Part shown: positions 14,953 to 21,764 of the stretch, piece by piece
Position numbering within the stretch: the first letter of the stretch is position 1
Layout: each line of letters opens with the position of its first letter
Origin: CAVALG01 sp963656085
GTDB lineage: Bacteria > Bacillota > Clostridia > Oscillospirales > Acutalibacteraceae
NCBI GenBank assembly: GCA_963656085.1
Contig: CAVKHV010000018.1
Location: 1-26,687, forward strand
DNA: 26,687 nt
Reading direction: 5' to 3'
The notes under the pieces: generated by a model
Databases searched by the model: none
Told to the model about the DNA's origin: nothing
The model's input: only the letters and a program-made list of their open reading frames with translations
Position numbers and translations under genes: made by a program

Positions 14953-14981
14953 TTGACAATACTGTCAGATGGGTGTATGCT
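14953..14981 (+). promoter_or_regulatory. Promoter with palindromic operator upstream of the broken XRE gene
   Basis: TTGACA (14953-14958), 17-bp spacer, TATGCT (14976-14981). The inverted repeat TGACA-ATAC-TGTCA (14954-14967) covers the -35 element, the place expected for the operator of a self-regulating XRE repressor, whose (broken) gene begins 37 bp downstream. Confidence 0.65.
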
Positions 14982-15017
14982 GTAAACGCTCAAATGAGTG
15001 TAACAGGTGAAGATGAA

Positions 15018-15278
15018 ATGAATTTTTATTTAGGCGGCTCACAATTGACGGAGATGGCAATGCATACTGTTCTTAAAGAAAAAAGGCTCATTTTGGATAT
15101 GACTCAAAAGCAGGTTGCAGACAAAGCGAATCTTGTGCTGCAGCAATATCAGAAATTTGAAAGCGGCGAAAGGAGTATTATGAATTGATTCTTTTGGCTT
15201 GCCTGCCGCATTATTGAAGCTTTGGATATGGATATTTGCCGATTTTATCACGGCGATTATGTTGAGAAAGAAATTTAA
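15018..15278 (+). pseudogene. XRE-family HTH regulator interrupted by an in-frame stop
   Basis: From ATG 15018 (GGTGAAG upstream) the frame reads an XRE-type domain: L-D-M-T-Q-K-Q-V-A-D-K-A-N-L, then Q-Y-Q-K-F-E-S-G-E-R-S-I-M-N, which ends in TGA at 15186-15188. The same frame then continues with F-F-W-L-A-C-R-I-I-E-A-L-D-M-D-I-C-R-F-Y-H-G-D-Y up to TAA at 15276-15278, the usual continuation of this family (A-C-R-V-I-E-A-L-x-M-D-x-x-x-F-Y-H-G). One nonsense codon therefore splits an otherwise intact ~86-aa regulator. The HTH half alone might still bind DNA. Conserved promoter and operator upstream suggest recent loss. Confidence 0.7.
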
Positions 15279-15351
15279 GACATTCAGGAAAAGGTCTTTC
15301 GTTATCAATTGTTTTTCCGAAGGGGTTATTTGACAAAAGGAGAAAAATAAA

Positions 15352-16182
15352 ATGGGGAATCGTGAAGCAACGATGCCGACTGTACAGGTGAAAACCATTT
15401 CCGTGGGAAAAACGGAAATGGACTATGCTATATTCGGCAGAGGAGAAAAGAATTTTGTAATACTCCCCGGATTATCCGTACACAGCGTTATGGGGGCAGC
15501 GGATGCAATCGCAAATGCCTATAAGATGTTTTGTGAAGAATTTACCGTATATGTTTTTGACAGAGTCCAAAACATCCGGGACGGCTACACCGTCCGGGAT
15601 ATGGCAGAAGACACTGCTGCGGCAATGAAAGCACTGAATATCGGGCGTGCCGATGTTTTTGGAGCCTCTCAAGGCGGGATGATCGCCATGTGCCTCGCCG
15701 CATCTTATCCGGATATGGTTCATAAGCTGATCCTCGGTTCAACGCTTGCGGAGGCGAACGCAACATTCAGCAGTGTACTCGAAGAATGGATACGACTTGC
15801 GGAGAACAGGGATGAGACAGGGCTTATCAATAATTTTGTTTCTTCTGTTTATTCCGAAAAAACATTGGCAGCCTACCGCAAAGAATTGATTGCTTCTAAT
15901 TCGGGCATCTGTGATGAGGAATTTCATCGCTTCTTGCTTTTGGCAAAAGCATGCCGGCACTTTGATTGCCGCAGAGAATTATCAGCCATACGGTGCCCGG
16001 TATTGGTTTTAGGGGCTGAAGGTGACCGGGTCGCAACCGGAGAAGGGTCAAGACAAATCGCAGAAACTCTTGATTGTGAAATTTATCTTTACGGCAAAGA
16101 TTACGGTCACGGAGTATATGATGAAGCTCCCGATTACCGCCGACGATGCTTGAATTTTCTTGCGGAGAAGGATGATTGCTGA
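15352..16182 (+). CDS. Alpha/beta-fold hydrolase
   Basis: A 276-aa cytosolic protein starting at ATG 15352 with AAAGGAG at 15337-15343 (a second ATG at 15373 lacks a site). The fold is complete: oxyanion region I-L-P-G-L-S near 37-42, nucleophile elbow G-A-S-Q-G-G with Ser106, acid Asp225 in G-A-E-G-D-R-V, and His253 in Y-G-H-G-V-Y-D-E, all in order and spacing for a catalytic triad. A helical cap lies between about 140 and 205. The substrate cannot be inferred; esters or amides are typical. No signal peptide. It stands alone, following the broken XRE gene by 73 bp. Confidence 0.9.
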   Translation: MGNREATMPTVQVKTISVGKTEMDYAIFGRGEKNFVILPGLSVHSVMGAADAIANAYKMFCEEFTVYVFDRVQNIRDGYTVRDMAEDTAAAMKALNIGRADVFGASQGGMIAMCLAASYPDMVHKLILGSTLAEANATFSSVLEEWIRLAENRDETGLINNFVSSVYSEKTLAAYRKELIASNSGICDEEFHRFLLLAKACRHFDCRRELSAIRCPVLVLGAEGDRVATGEGSRQIAETLDCEIYLYGKDYGHGVYDEAPDYRRRCLNFLAEKDDC

Positions 16183-16243
16183 CCGCAATGTAATGTTTTA
16201 ATTAATTATTATCAACGGAAATTGATTTCGATTTATCCGTTGC

Positions 16244-16272
16244 TTGACATATGCGAATCCAATGCCGATAGT
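16244..16272 (+). promoter_or_regulatory. Promoter for the lipoprotein gene
   Basis: TTGACA (16244-16249), 17-bp spacer, GATAGT (16267-16272), the -10 matching four of six. Just before it CAACGGA (16213-16219) pairs with TCCGTTG (16236-16242), which could terminate the hydrolase transcript or bind a regulator. Confidence 0.5.
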
Positions 16273-16310
16273 CTTATATTTTTTAACAAAATAATTTTGG
16301 AGGTATTTGT

Positions 16311-17660
16311 ATGAAAAAAATGATGTCACTGTTACTTGCCGCTTTGCTTGTAGTTTTCCTGCCGTCCTGCGGTACGCAGAAACAGAAGAATTCGACAAAA
16401 ACTGAAAGCGGTTCAAAAAACGCAAAGCTTCAATTTGCGCTCGGCACTTCATTAACAAAGGAAGATAGTTTTAAAGGCGACGGCGATGTGGTGCTGTTGA
16501 CTGAAAAATACGAACTTCCGCAGCTTGAACTGCACAATGCGGACGGAACGGTTTGCGACCTTGATTCCGAATTTAAAGAGGACGCTGATAAACAGATGGC
16601 GAAAATCTGCCGTACTTTCAACGACGAGATGAAAAGCGTGGCGGAAAAGTTCGAAACCTCTGTTTCAAAGCAGTTAAATACCGCTGCCAACGCTTATAAT
16701 GACCTTGATGAAAACAGCAAGTCCGGATGGGTAAATTATGCCGAAGAACTGACAATTGAAAATTCATATTTAACCGACGGAATCCTCAGTGTTCTTTGTA
16801 AAAGTTATTCCGCCGCAGGCGGCGTGCATCCGAACAGCGGCAGCAGCACCTGGAATTTTGACCTGAAATCCGGCGAATTCATTGATTTTGATTCTCTTGC
16901 CGGTGATGACAATTCATTCGGCGACTCTTTAACAACGGCGCTCACTGCTTCTATTTATGATCAAATCAACACTAAAGGCTTGGCAGCGAGTTATTTTGAT
17001 AATTACTCATCAACTTTACAGGACCTTAAAAACAATGCTGTTTTTTATTTTGACAAAGACGGTATGAATGTAAGGTTTGACACATATGTTTTGGCACCTT
17101 ATGCCGCCGGCCCGCAAACCTTTGCTATACCTTACAACAGATTCTTTTATGCGCTCAGCACCCATATTCAATCACTGTTTGAATTGTCACAGAACGACGG
17201 TGTTGTTTCGGATTATTATGCGGCACAGACGCTTTGGCAGTGGTTCAATATGTCAATGCCTCCGATTGACAGAAGTGCAAAAGCCACGGTCGAAGGCGTT
17301 GAACGGTATAAAGCAGCACTCGGAAACATTAAAACAATGAATGACCTTCGTGAACTTTTGTGCCGTTATGTAAGCGAAGAAATTGCCGACAAATGGCTGG
17401 ATAGCGGCAAATTTGCGGAATCGGACGGCGCGCTTTATGTTTCGGAAGGTGAGCGCGGCGGAGATATTACCGTCGGAACGATGGATTTCAGCGTCAAGAT
17501 TGACGGCGAGAGCGGAACTCTGACACAAACCGTCCATCGTCAGAAGTATGATGAGTCTAAGAAGATATCTTCAGACACAGGCAAAACGGACACCTACGAG
17601 TATCCGTTTACTCTGAAAGACGGTCATGCTGTATTTTCCTCATTTCCGTGTCCGCTTTGA
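16311..17660 (+). CDS. Secreted lipoprotein with DUF4163/DUF3298-like domains
   Basis: A 449-aa protein starting at ATG 16311 behind TTGGAGG (16299-16305). It has a lipoprotein signal: M-K-K, hydrophobic core, lipobox L-P-S-C with Cys20, then a Ser/Lys/Thr-rich linker. Residues about 60-290 resemble the DUF4163 plus DUF3298 pair seen in PdaC and RsiV: Y-S-A-A-G-G-V-H-P-N-S-G, then D-L-K-S-G-E, and D-T-Y-V-L-A-P-Y-A-A-G-P-Q-T-F-A-I-P-Y. The last ~140 residues form a separate domain (T-M-N-D-L-R-E-L-L-C-R-Y-V, later A-L-Y-V-S-E-G-E-R-G-G) faintly like IseA-type peptidoglycan-hydrolase inhibitors. A cell-surface sensor or wall-binding role is likely; function is unproven. Confidence 0.83.
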   Translation: MKKMMSLLLAALLVVFLPSCGTQKQKNSTKTESGSKNAKLQFALGTSLTKEDSFKGDGDVVLLTEKYELPQLELHNADGTVCDLDSEFKEDADKQMAKICRTFNDEMKSVAEKFETSVSKQLNTAANAYNDLDENSKSGWVNYAEELTIENSYLTDGILSVLCKSYSAAGGVHPNSGSSTWNFDLKSGEFIDFDSLAGDDNSFGDSLTTALTASIYDQINTKGLAASYFDNYSSTLQDLKNNAVFYFDKDGMNVRFDTYVLAPYAAGPQTFAIPYNRFFYALSTHIQSLFELSQNDGVVSDYYAAQTLWQWFNMSMPPIDRSAKATVEGVERYKAALGNIKTMNDLRELLCRYVSEEIADKWLDSGKFAESDGALYVSEGERGGDITVGTMDFSVKIDGESGTLTQTVHRQKYDESKKISSDTGKTDTYEYPFTLKDGHAVFSSFPCPL

Positions 17661-17794
17661 TAAATTCGAAGAAAAAATCCTGTATTGAATCAATGATTTT
17701 GCGCAGGAGAAATGCATAAATGCCGGATTCGGGACAATGTTGATGGTTACAGCCCTTTTTTCTGAATAAGGTCGATTTTGTAAGTGTTTTGTGA

Positions 17795-17967
17795 TATACT
17801 CAATATAAGCCAAAAGGGAAGTAGGTGACGCATCGTGGACAATGGTTGCAGTTGTATTTGGAACAGTAAACGACGGAAAACTTATTGTTACGGATGCGTG
17901 ATCCCGTGACAAAATTTTGGCATATTCCTTTTTCCGCCGTTTGCGATCGTGCAGACGGCGGATTTTG
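17795..17967 (+). ncRNA. Candidate short transcription unit (small RNA or 19-aa peptide)
   Basis: An extended -10 element (TGA-TATACT at 17792-17800, weak -35) is followed by about 130 bases and a strong terminator: CCGCCGT (17934-17940) with ACGGCGG (17955-17961), then ATTTTGTTTTTT. Inside, ATG 17842 opens a 19-codon frame ending at TGA 17899-17901 (M-V-A-V-V-F-G-T-V-N-D-G-K-L-I-V-T-D-A), with only a weak GGTG site. The unit is too short for an ordinary gene. It may be a small RNA or encode a micro-peptide; I cannot choose. Nothing else is visible between 17661 and 17794. Confidence 0.4.
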
Positions 17968-17973
17968 TTTTTT
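17934..17973 (+). terminator. Rho-independent terminator
   Basis: A 7-bp GC-rich stem, CCGCCGT (17934-17940) with ACGGCGG (17955-17961), 14-nt loop, followed by a T-rich tract (17963-17973). Confidence 0.8.
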
Positions 17974-17977
17974 ATGC

Positions 17978-18023
17978 AAAAACGTCTGTCTCCGGAGGAA
18001 CCCCTCAGGCGGCAGACGTTTTT
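17978..18023. terminator. Bidirectional-type terminator
   Basis: AAAAACGTCTG (17978-17988) pairs perfectly over 11 bp with CAGACGTTTTT (18013-18023), with GAGG/CCTC able to pair inside the loop. A-run before and T-run after make it a terminator in either direction. It closes the accessory region just before the glycosyltransferase promoter. Confidence 0.8.
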
Positions 18024-18033
18024 CATTTGTTTA

Positions 18034-18062
18034 TTGACCTTAATTAAAAAATGAGTTAAAAT
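18034..18062 (+). promoter_or_regulatory. Promoter of the glycosyltransferase gene
   Basis: TTGACC (18034-18039), 17-bp spacer, TAAAAT (18057-18062), 32 bp before the chosen start codon. Confidence 0.75.
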
Positions 18063-18094
18063 ATCCGTATATGAATTTTAAAGAGGTGCAGTCA

Positions 18095-19060
18095 ATGGCT
18101 AAAGGCTTACCGGTGCTTTATCTGGTAGTACCCTGTTATAATGAACAGGAAGTATTGCCGATAACGGCGCCCGAATTTTCCCGTGAGATCAAGCGCCTTT
18201 CGGGGTGCGGACTTATATCCGAAAGCAGCCGTATATTATTTGTTGACGACGGCAGCCGTGACGGCACATGGCAGACAATAAGGAATCTTTGCGTGAATGA
18301 CCCGACCTTTATCGGCATAAAGCAGAGCCGAAACAGAGGGCATCAGAGCGCGCTTCTTGCCGGACTTATGGAGGTAAAAGACAGGTGCGACATAACCGTT
18401 TCAATTGATTGCGACGGGCAGGATGATATATCTGCGCTTGAAGAAATGGTGAAGGCGTATTATGCCGGTAACGATGTGGTCTACGGGGTGAGGGATCAGC
18501 GGAACGTTGACTCTGCTTTTAAACGAACTACGGCGCGCGGATTTTACAAATTTTTAAATCTTATGGGCGCGGAAGTGGTGTATGATCACGCCGATTACCG
18601 TCTTATATCGTCACGCGTACTTTCCGAACTTGCAAAATTCGGGGAGGTCAATCTTTTTTTGCGGGGAATGATTCCGCTTGTCGGGTTCAGCAGCACTTCG
18701 GTCTTTTATACGCGCAAAAAAAGGGAAGCGGGCAAGACGCATTATACAGTCGGCAAAATGGCGGCGCTTGCGCTCGACGGAATAACAAGTCTGAGCGTGC
18801 GCCCTTTGCGGCTTATTTCATTTGTCGGCGCAGTGGTTTCGGGGATAAGTTTCATAGGTATATTGTGGGCGCTTATATCGTGGCTTTGCGGCAGCACCGT
18901 TACCGGTTGGGTGAGCACGGTATGTATAATATGTTTTATCGGTGGAATACAGCTGCTTTCTTTAGGCGTGATAGGCGAATATATAGGTAAAATATATCTT
19001 GAGGTAAAGCACCGTCCGCGTTATATTATAAGCGAGCGGACAGAGGATGAAAAGTTGTAG
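18095..19060 (+). CDS. Membrane glycosyltransferase family 2, DPM1/GtrB-like
   Basis: A 321-aa protein. I place the start at ATG 18095, 7-8 bases after AGAGGTG (18081-18087); an upstream in-frame ATG at 18071 has no site. GT-A motifs appear in order: V-V-P-C-Y-N-E-Q-E (11-19), F-V-D-D-G-S-R-D-G (49-57), R-N-R-G-H-Q-S-A (79-86) and the catalytic-region S-I-D-C-D-G-Q-D-D (103-111). H-A-D-Y-R-L-I-S follows. Two C-terminal membrane helices (about 240-265 and 275-300) and the E-Y-I-G-K-I-Y-x-E-V-K-x-R-P-x-Y tail are those of polyprenyl-phosphate glycosyltransferases such as GtrB/YkoT. It probably loads a sugar onto undecaprenyl phosphate. No flippase or acceptor gene is nearby. Confidence 0.92.
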   Translation: MAKGLPVLYLVVPCYNEQEVLPITAPEFSREIKRLSGCGLISESSRILFVDDGSRDGTWQTIRNLCVNDPTFIGIKQSRNRGHQSALLAGLMEVKDRCDITVSIDCDGQDDISALEEMVKAYYAGNDVVYGVRDQRNVDSAFKRTTARGFYKFLNLMGAEVVYDHADYRLISSRVLSELAKFGEVNLFLRGMIPLVGFSSTSVFYTRKKREAGKTHYTVGKMAALALDGITSLSVRPLRLISFVGAVVSGISFIGILWALISWLCGSTVTGWVSTVCIICFIGGIQLLSLGVIGEYIGKIYLEVKHRPRYIISERTEDEKL

Positions 19061-19061
19061 T

Positions 19062-19235
19062 TTAAGCCGCACTCTCCGAACGGTTTTCGCGGCAGCACGC
19101 CCACGGCGCCCAAGCGTTTGCTTGGGCGCCGTGCCGCAATGTGATCGTTTGAAAAGCACCGCAGCAACGCATTTGCGGCACGGCTGAAAATGTAAGTTTT
19201 CAGCCATGGGCGTGCTGCCGCGAAAATCGGCTTAA
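19062..19235. repeat. 174-bp palindromic element with TTAA ends (MITE- or structured-RNA-like)
   Basis: Ends TTAAGCCG (19062-19069) and CGGCTTAA (19228-19235). Next a perfect 20-bp inverted repeat, 19084-19103 with 19207-19226. Within it are three more pairings: a 13-bp hairpin 19103-19115/19120-19132 with GTTT loop; GTGCCGC (19131-19137) with GCGGCAC (19175-19181), extendable by a few bases; and a 9-bp hairpin GGCTGAAAA (19182-19190)/TTTTCAGCC (19197-19205). The whole folds as a long outer stem closing a multi-branch junction. It is far more elaborate than a terminator, although it separates convergent genes. No protein is encoded. Confidence 0.75.
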
Positions 19236-19248
19236 CCTGTAATAAATT

Positions 19249-20388
19249 CTATTTGCCTTTTATCATCTTTAAAAACCTTAGCGCCGCGTCAACGTCGTTT
19301 TCGCTGTTGAATGCCGAAAAACATACCCTAACCGTACCCGAATCGAGTGTGCCTATTCGTTTGTGCGCGAACGGCGCGCAATGAAGCCCTGCGCGAACCG
19401 CAACACCGTATTTGCCCAGTTCCGCCGCCGTCTTTTCGGACGGTATGCCCCTTAAATTGAAAGAAACGGTAGGTACATGCCTGCCGTTCTCCGGGTAGGC
19501 GGAATAGGTTTCCGTTCCTTTAAGGTCGATAAGACCCTTGTAAAAACGTCTCGCAAGCTGCATTTCGTGACTGTATATTTTACTCATACCGCGCGTGTTT
19601 ATAAAATCTATCCCTGCCGATATACCGGCTATACCCGGCACATTCACCGTTCCGCTTTCAAGGCGTTCGGGCAGATCCTGCGGCTGGCGTTGGTCGGCTG
19701 ACGCGCTGCCTGTGCCGCCCTCAATAACGGTGTACGGTATAGGCTTCAGGGCAATCAGAATTCCGGTTCCCATAGGCGCGTAAAGCCCTTTGTGCGGTGC
19801 TATGCATAGGTAATCAATGTTGTCAAATTGCATTTTGATAGGCAAAACGCCGGCTGTTTGCGCTGCGTCAACCGCAAAAAGAATACCGTTTTCACGGCAC
19901 ATATCACCTATTTTTTTAATTGGGAAAACATCCCCGGTCACATTCGAGGCATGGGTGCATACTATTAATTTCGTGTTATATTTTATAAGGCGTCTAAACG
20001 ACCTAACCGCCGCGTCGTCATCACCCGGAACAATTTCCGCCGTGTCAACGGATATTCCTTTCCGCGCAAGCGCCGCCGCCGGGCGCGTCACCGCATTGTG
20101 TTCAAACGATGATATGATAATATGATCGCCCGGCTGCAAAACGCCCTTTAAAACAAAATTAAGCGACTCGGTGCAGTTTGCCGTAAAAACCACAGCGCCG
20201 GCGTCGTTTGCACCGAAAAAATCCGATACTTTTTTGCGGCAATCGTACACCGCCTCGGCGCATTTACGCGAGGTTTCATAGCCCCCTCTGCCCGGGTTGG
20301 CGGATAGTTCTTTAAGCGCTGCGGCAACGGCTGTGCGAACCGACTGCGGCTTTGTGCCGGTGGTTGCTGCGTTGTCAAGATATATCAA
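19249..20388 (-). CDS. Cysteine desulfurase family protein (EF2568-type aminotransferase class V)
   Basis: A 379-aa PLP enzyme starting at ATG 20388, overlapping the DUF3343 stop by four bases. Landmarks: Y-L-D-N-A-A-T-T at the N-terminus, cofactor-stacking H97 in E-H-N-A-V, D174 in F-A-V-D-A-A-Q, Schiff-base Lys200 in A-P-H-K-G-L-Y, and Cys337 in R-A-G-L-H-C-A-P as the persulfide-forming residue. It lacks SufU/IscU-type neighbours. The EF2568 subfamily is often found with DUF3343 and, in some genomes, selenium-utilisation genes; here only DUF3343 is in view. It should release sulfur (or selenium) from cysteine (or selenocysteine). Confidence 0.92.
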   Translation of the reverse strand: MIYLDNAATTGTKPQSVRTAVAAALKELSANPGRGGYETSRKCAEAVYDCRKKVSDFFGANDAGAVVFTANCTESLNFVLKGVLQPGDHIIISSFEHNAVTRPAAALARKGISVDTAEIVPGDDDAAVRSFRRLIKYNTKLIVCTHASNVTGDVFPIKKIGDMCRENGILFAVDAAQTAGVLPIKMQFDNIDYLCIAPHKGLYAPMGTGILIALKPIPYTVIEGGTGSASADQRQPQDLPERLESGTVNVPGIAGISAGIDFINTRGMSKIYSHEMQLARRFYKGLIDLKGTETYSAYPENGRHVPTVSFNLRGIPSEKTAAELGKYGVAVRAGLHCAPFAHKRIGTLDSGTVRVCFSAFNSENDVDAALRFLKMIKGK

Positions 20389-20606
20389 CGATCTGTCAAC
20401 TCCTCTGTACGCCGGATCTTTACCCCTGCGTCGAGAAGCAGTTTTTTTATCTTTGAAATATCGCCGCTGACAACCAATCCGTAACCGCAGCCGTCCGTGC
20501 CGCCTGAGACGGTTCGTTCGACAGCAGCGCTTATTCCGCGTTGACGCAGGTAATCACGGCCCCTCATAGCATATGTGACGGTGCCGGTCACTATAAGATA
20601 TTTCAT
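20385..20606 (-). CDS. DUF3343 protein (putative Se/S carrier-like)
   Basis: A 73-aa protein starting at ATG 20606 with AAAGGGG about 8 bases upstream. It opens with M-K-Y-L-I-V-T-G-T-V-T-Y-A-M and contains G-T-D-G-C-G-Y-G-L-V-V, a small ferredoxin-like fold with one cysteine in a G-C-G-Y-G context, typical of DUF3343. Members are proposed partners of EF2568-type desulfurases, possibly accepting the sulfur or selenium on this cysteine; that role is inference. It shares an ATGA overlap with the desulfurase and is divergent from cdaA. Confidence 0.85.
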   Translation of the reverse strand: MKYLIVTGTVTYAMRGRDYLRQRGISAAVERTVSGGTDGCGYGLVVSGDISKIKKLLLDAGVKIRRTEELTDR

Positions 20607-20652
20607 AAGAGTTACCCCTTTGGATTTTAATTTTGATAGTCCCCATTATCAT

Positions 20653-20696
20653 AATATGCCGAATTTGATTTTCGCTTACTTCCCCGACGGCATATT
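20653..20696. promoter_or_regulatory. Inverted repeat in the divergent DUF3343/cdaA intergenic region
   Basis: AATATGCCG (20653-20661) and CGGCATATT (20688-20696), a perfect 9-bp repeat with a 26-bp gap, between two divergent genes. It could be a bipartite operator or a hairpin; no T-run marks it as a terminator. Confidence 0.4.
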
Positions 20697-20743
20697 TTAA
20701 ACGGGCGCGTCGTAAAAAAATATATTTAGTTTAAAGAAAAGTG

Positions 20744-20776
20744 TTGAATTGACAGGAATATATGTTAAAATAATAG
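20744..20776 (+). promoter_or_regulatory. Promoter of the cdaA operon
   Basis: Two overlapping readings with 16-bp spacers: TTGAAT (20744-20749) with TAAAAT (20766-20771), or TTGACA (20749-20754) with TAATAG (20771-20776). One of them is likely used, 60-70 bp before the cdaA start. Confidence 0.6.
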
Positions 20777-20837
20777 TGTGTATGATGATATAACAGATTA
20801 AAACAGGTAATATATCACCGTGAACGGAGTGTGAAAT

Positions 20838-21737
20838 ATGGCAGCCTTTTTCTCAAACGTGTATGCGTTTTTTTATACATTATTTAATCAGATAATTGCG
20901 GCATTCGGCAGTATGCGTATTGCGGATTATCTGGATATCATAATTATGACATTCATAATTTATAAAGCTATAGAACTTTTCAGGGATACAAGAGCCAAGC
21001 AATTGTTCAAGGGAATATTCCTGCTTTTTGCCGTTTACCTCGTTTCGGTGTGGTTTGACCTTGTAACCCTTAAATGGCTTATGATAAAAGTGGTGGATTA
21101 CGGAATAATCGCGCTGGCTATAATTTTTCAGCCGGAACTTCGCCGTATGCTTGAAAAAATGGGCAGAAGCGGATTCGGTATTTTCCGTTTCGGTTCAGGT
21201 CCTAAAATAAGCAATGATGAAATGCTTAAATGTATCGACGCTGTCTGCCGCGCCTCGCTTAAAATGCAGGAACAGAAATGCGGCGCGCTTATGGTGCTTG
21301 AACGGGCGACCCTGCTTGGTGAAATTTCAAGCACGGGCGTTATCTTGGACGCCGAAACCTCAAGCGACCTTATATGCAATGTGTTTTACCCTAAATCCCC
21401 GTTGCATGACGGCGGAATGATACTGCGTGACGGAAGGATATACGCCGCCGGCTGTATCCTGCCGCTTGCACAAAATAACAATACTATCGCAAAAGAACTC
21501 GGGACAAGGCACCGCGCGGCAATCGGTATGTCCGAAAATTCCGACGCTGTCGTTGTGGTCGTATCGGAAGAAACAGGCACAATATCGGTAGCCGTTAACG
21601 GGGTTATCAAGCGCGATTATACCTCCATAAATCTAAGGGAAGAACTTATTAACCTTATGGTACATTCGGATACTAAGGAAAAACACAGACCGCTTGATAC
21701 CGTAAAGAAATTTTTTAAGATTAATAAAGATAAATAA
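20838..21737 (+). CDS. cdaA: Diadenylate cyclase CdaA (membrane c-di-AMP synthase)
   Basis: A 299-aa protein starting at ATG 20838 with CGGAGTG at 20825-20831. Three N-terminal membrane helices (about 30-50, 57-73 and 80-97) are followed by the DAC catalytic domain from ~125 to 255. Catalytic motifs are L-H-D-G-G (189-193; the usual motif is D-G-A) and G-T-R-H-R-A-A (222-228), both ATP contacts. It condenses two ATP into c-di-AMP at the membrane, controlling potassium and osmolyte transport. The YbbR/CdaR gene follows after 27 bp, the standard pair; glmM, often third, is not in this window's run. Confidence 0.95.
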   Translation: MAAFFSNVYAFFYTLFNQIIAAFGSMRIADYLDIIIMTFIIYKAIELFRDTRAKQLFKGIFLLFAVYLVSVWFDLVTLKWLMIKVVDYGIIALAIIFQPELRRMLEKMGRSGFGIFRFGSGPKISNDEMLKCIDAVCRASLKMQEQKCGALMVLERATLLGEISSTGVILDAETSSDLICNVFYPKSPLHDGGMILRDGRIYAAGCILPLAQNNNTIAKELGTRHRAAIGMSENSDAVVVVVSEETGTISVAVNGVIKRDYTSINLREELINLMVHSDTKEKHRPLDTVKKFFKINKDK

Positions 21738-21764
21738 ACCGATTTGAATTCGGGGTGACCGTAT

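Noticed and set aside
15186..15188. TGA in the XRE frame as selenocysteine recoding
   Set aside because: The position is not a redox site in XRE proteins and no stem-loop of SECIS type was seen just after it; a nonsense mutation is simpler.
17640..18026. 128-aa minus-strand frame across the short transcription unit
   Set aside because: Runs through two strong terminators and has an arginine/serine-rich random composition without a ribosome site.
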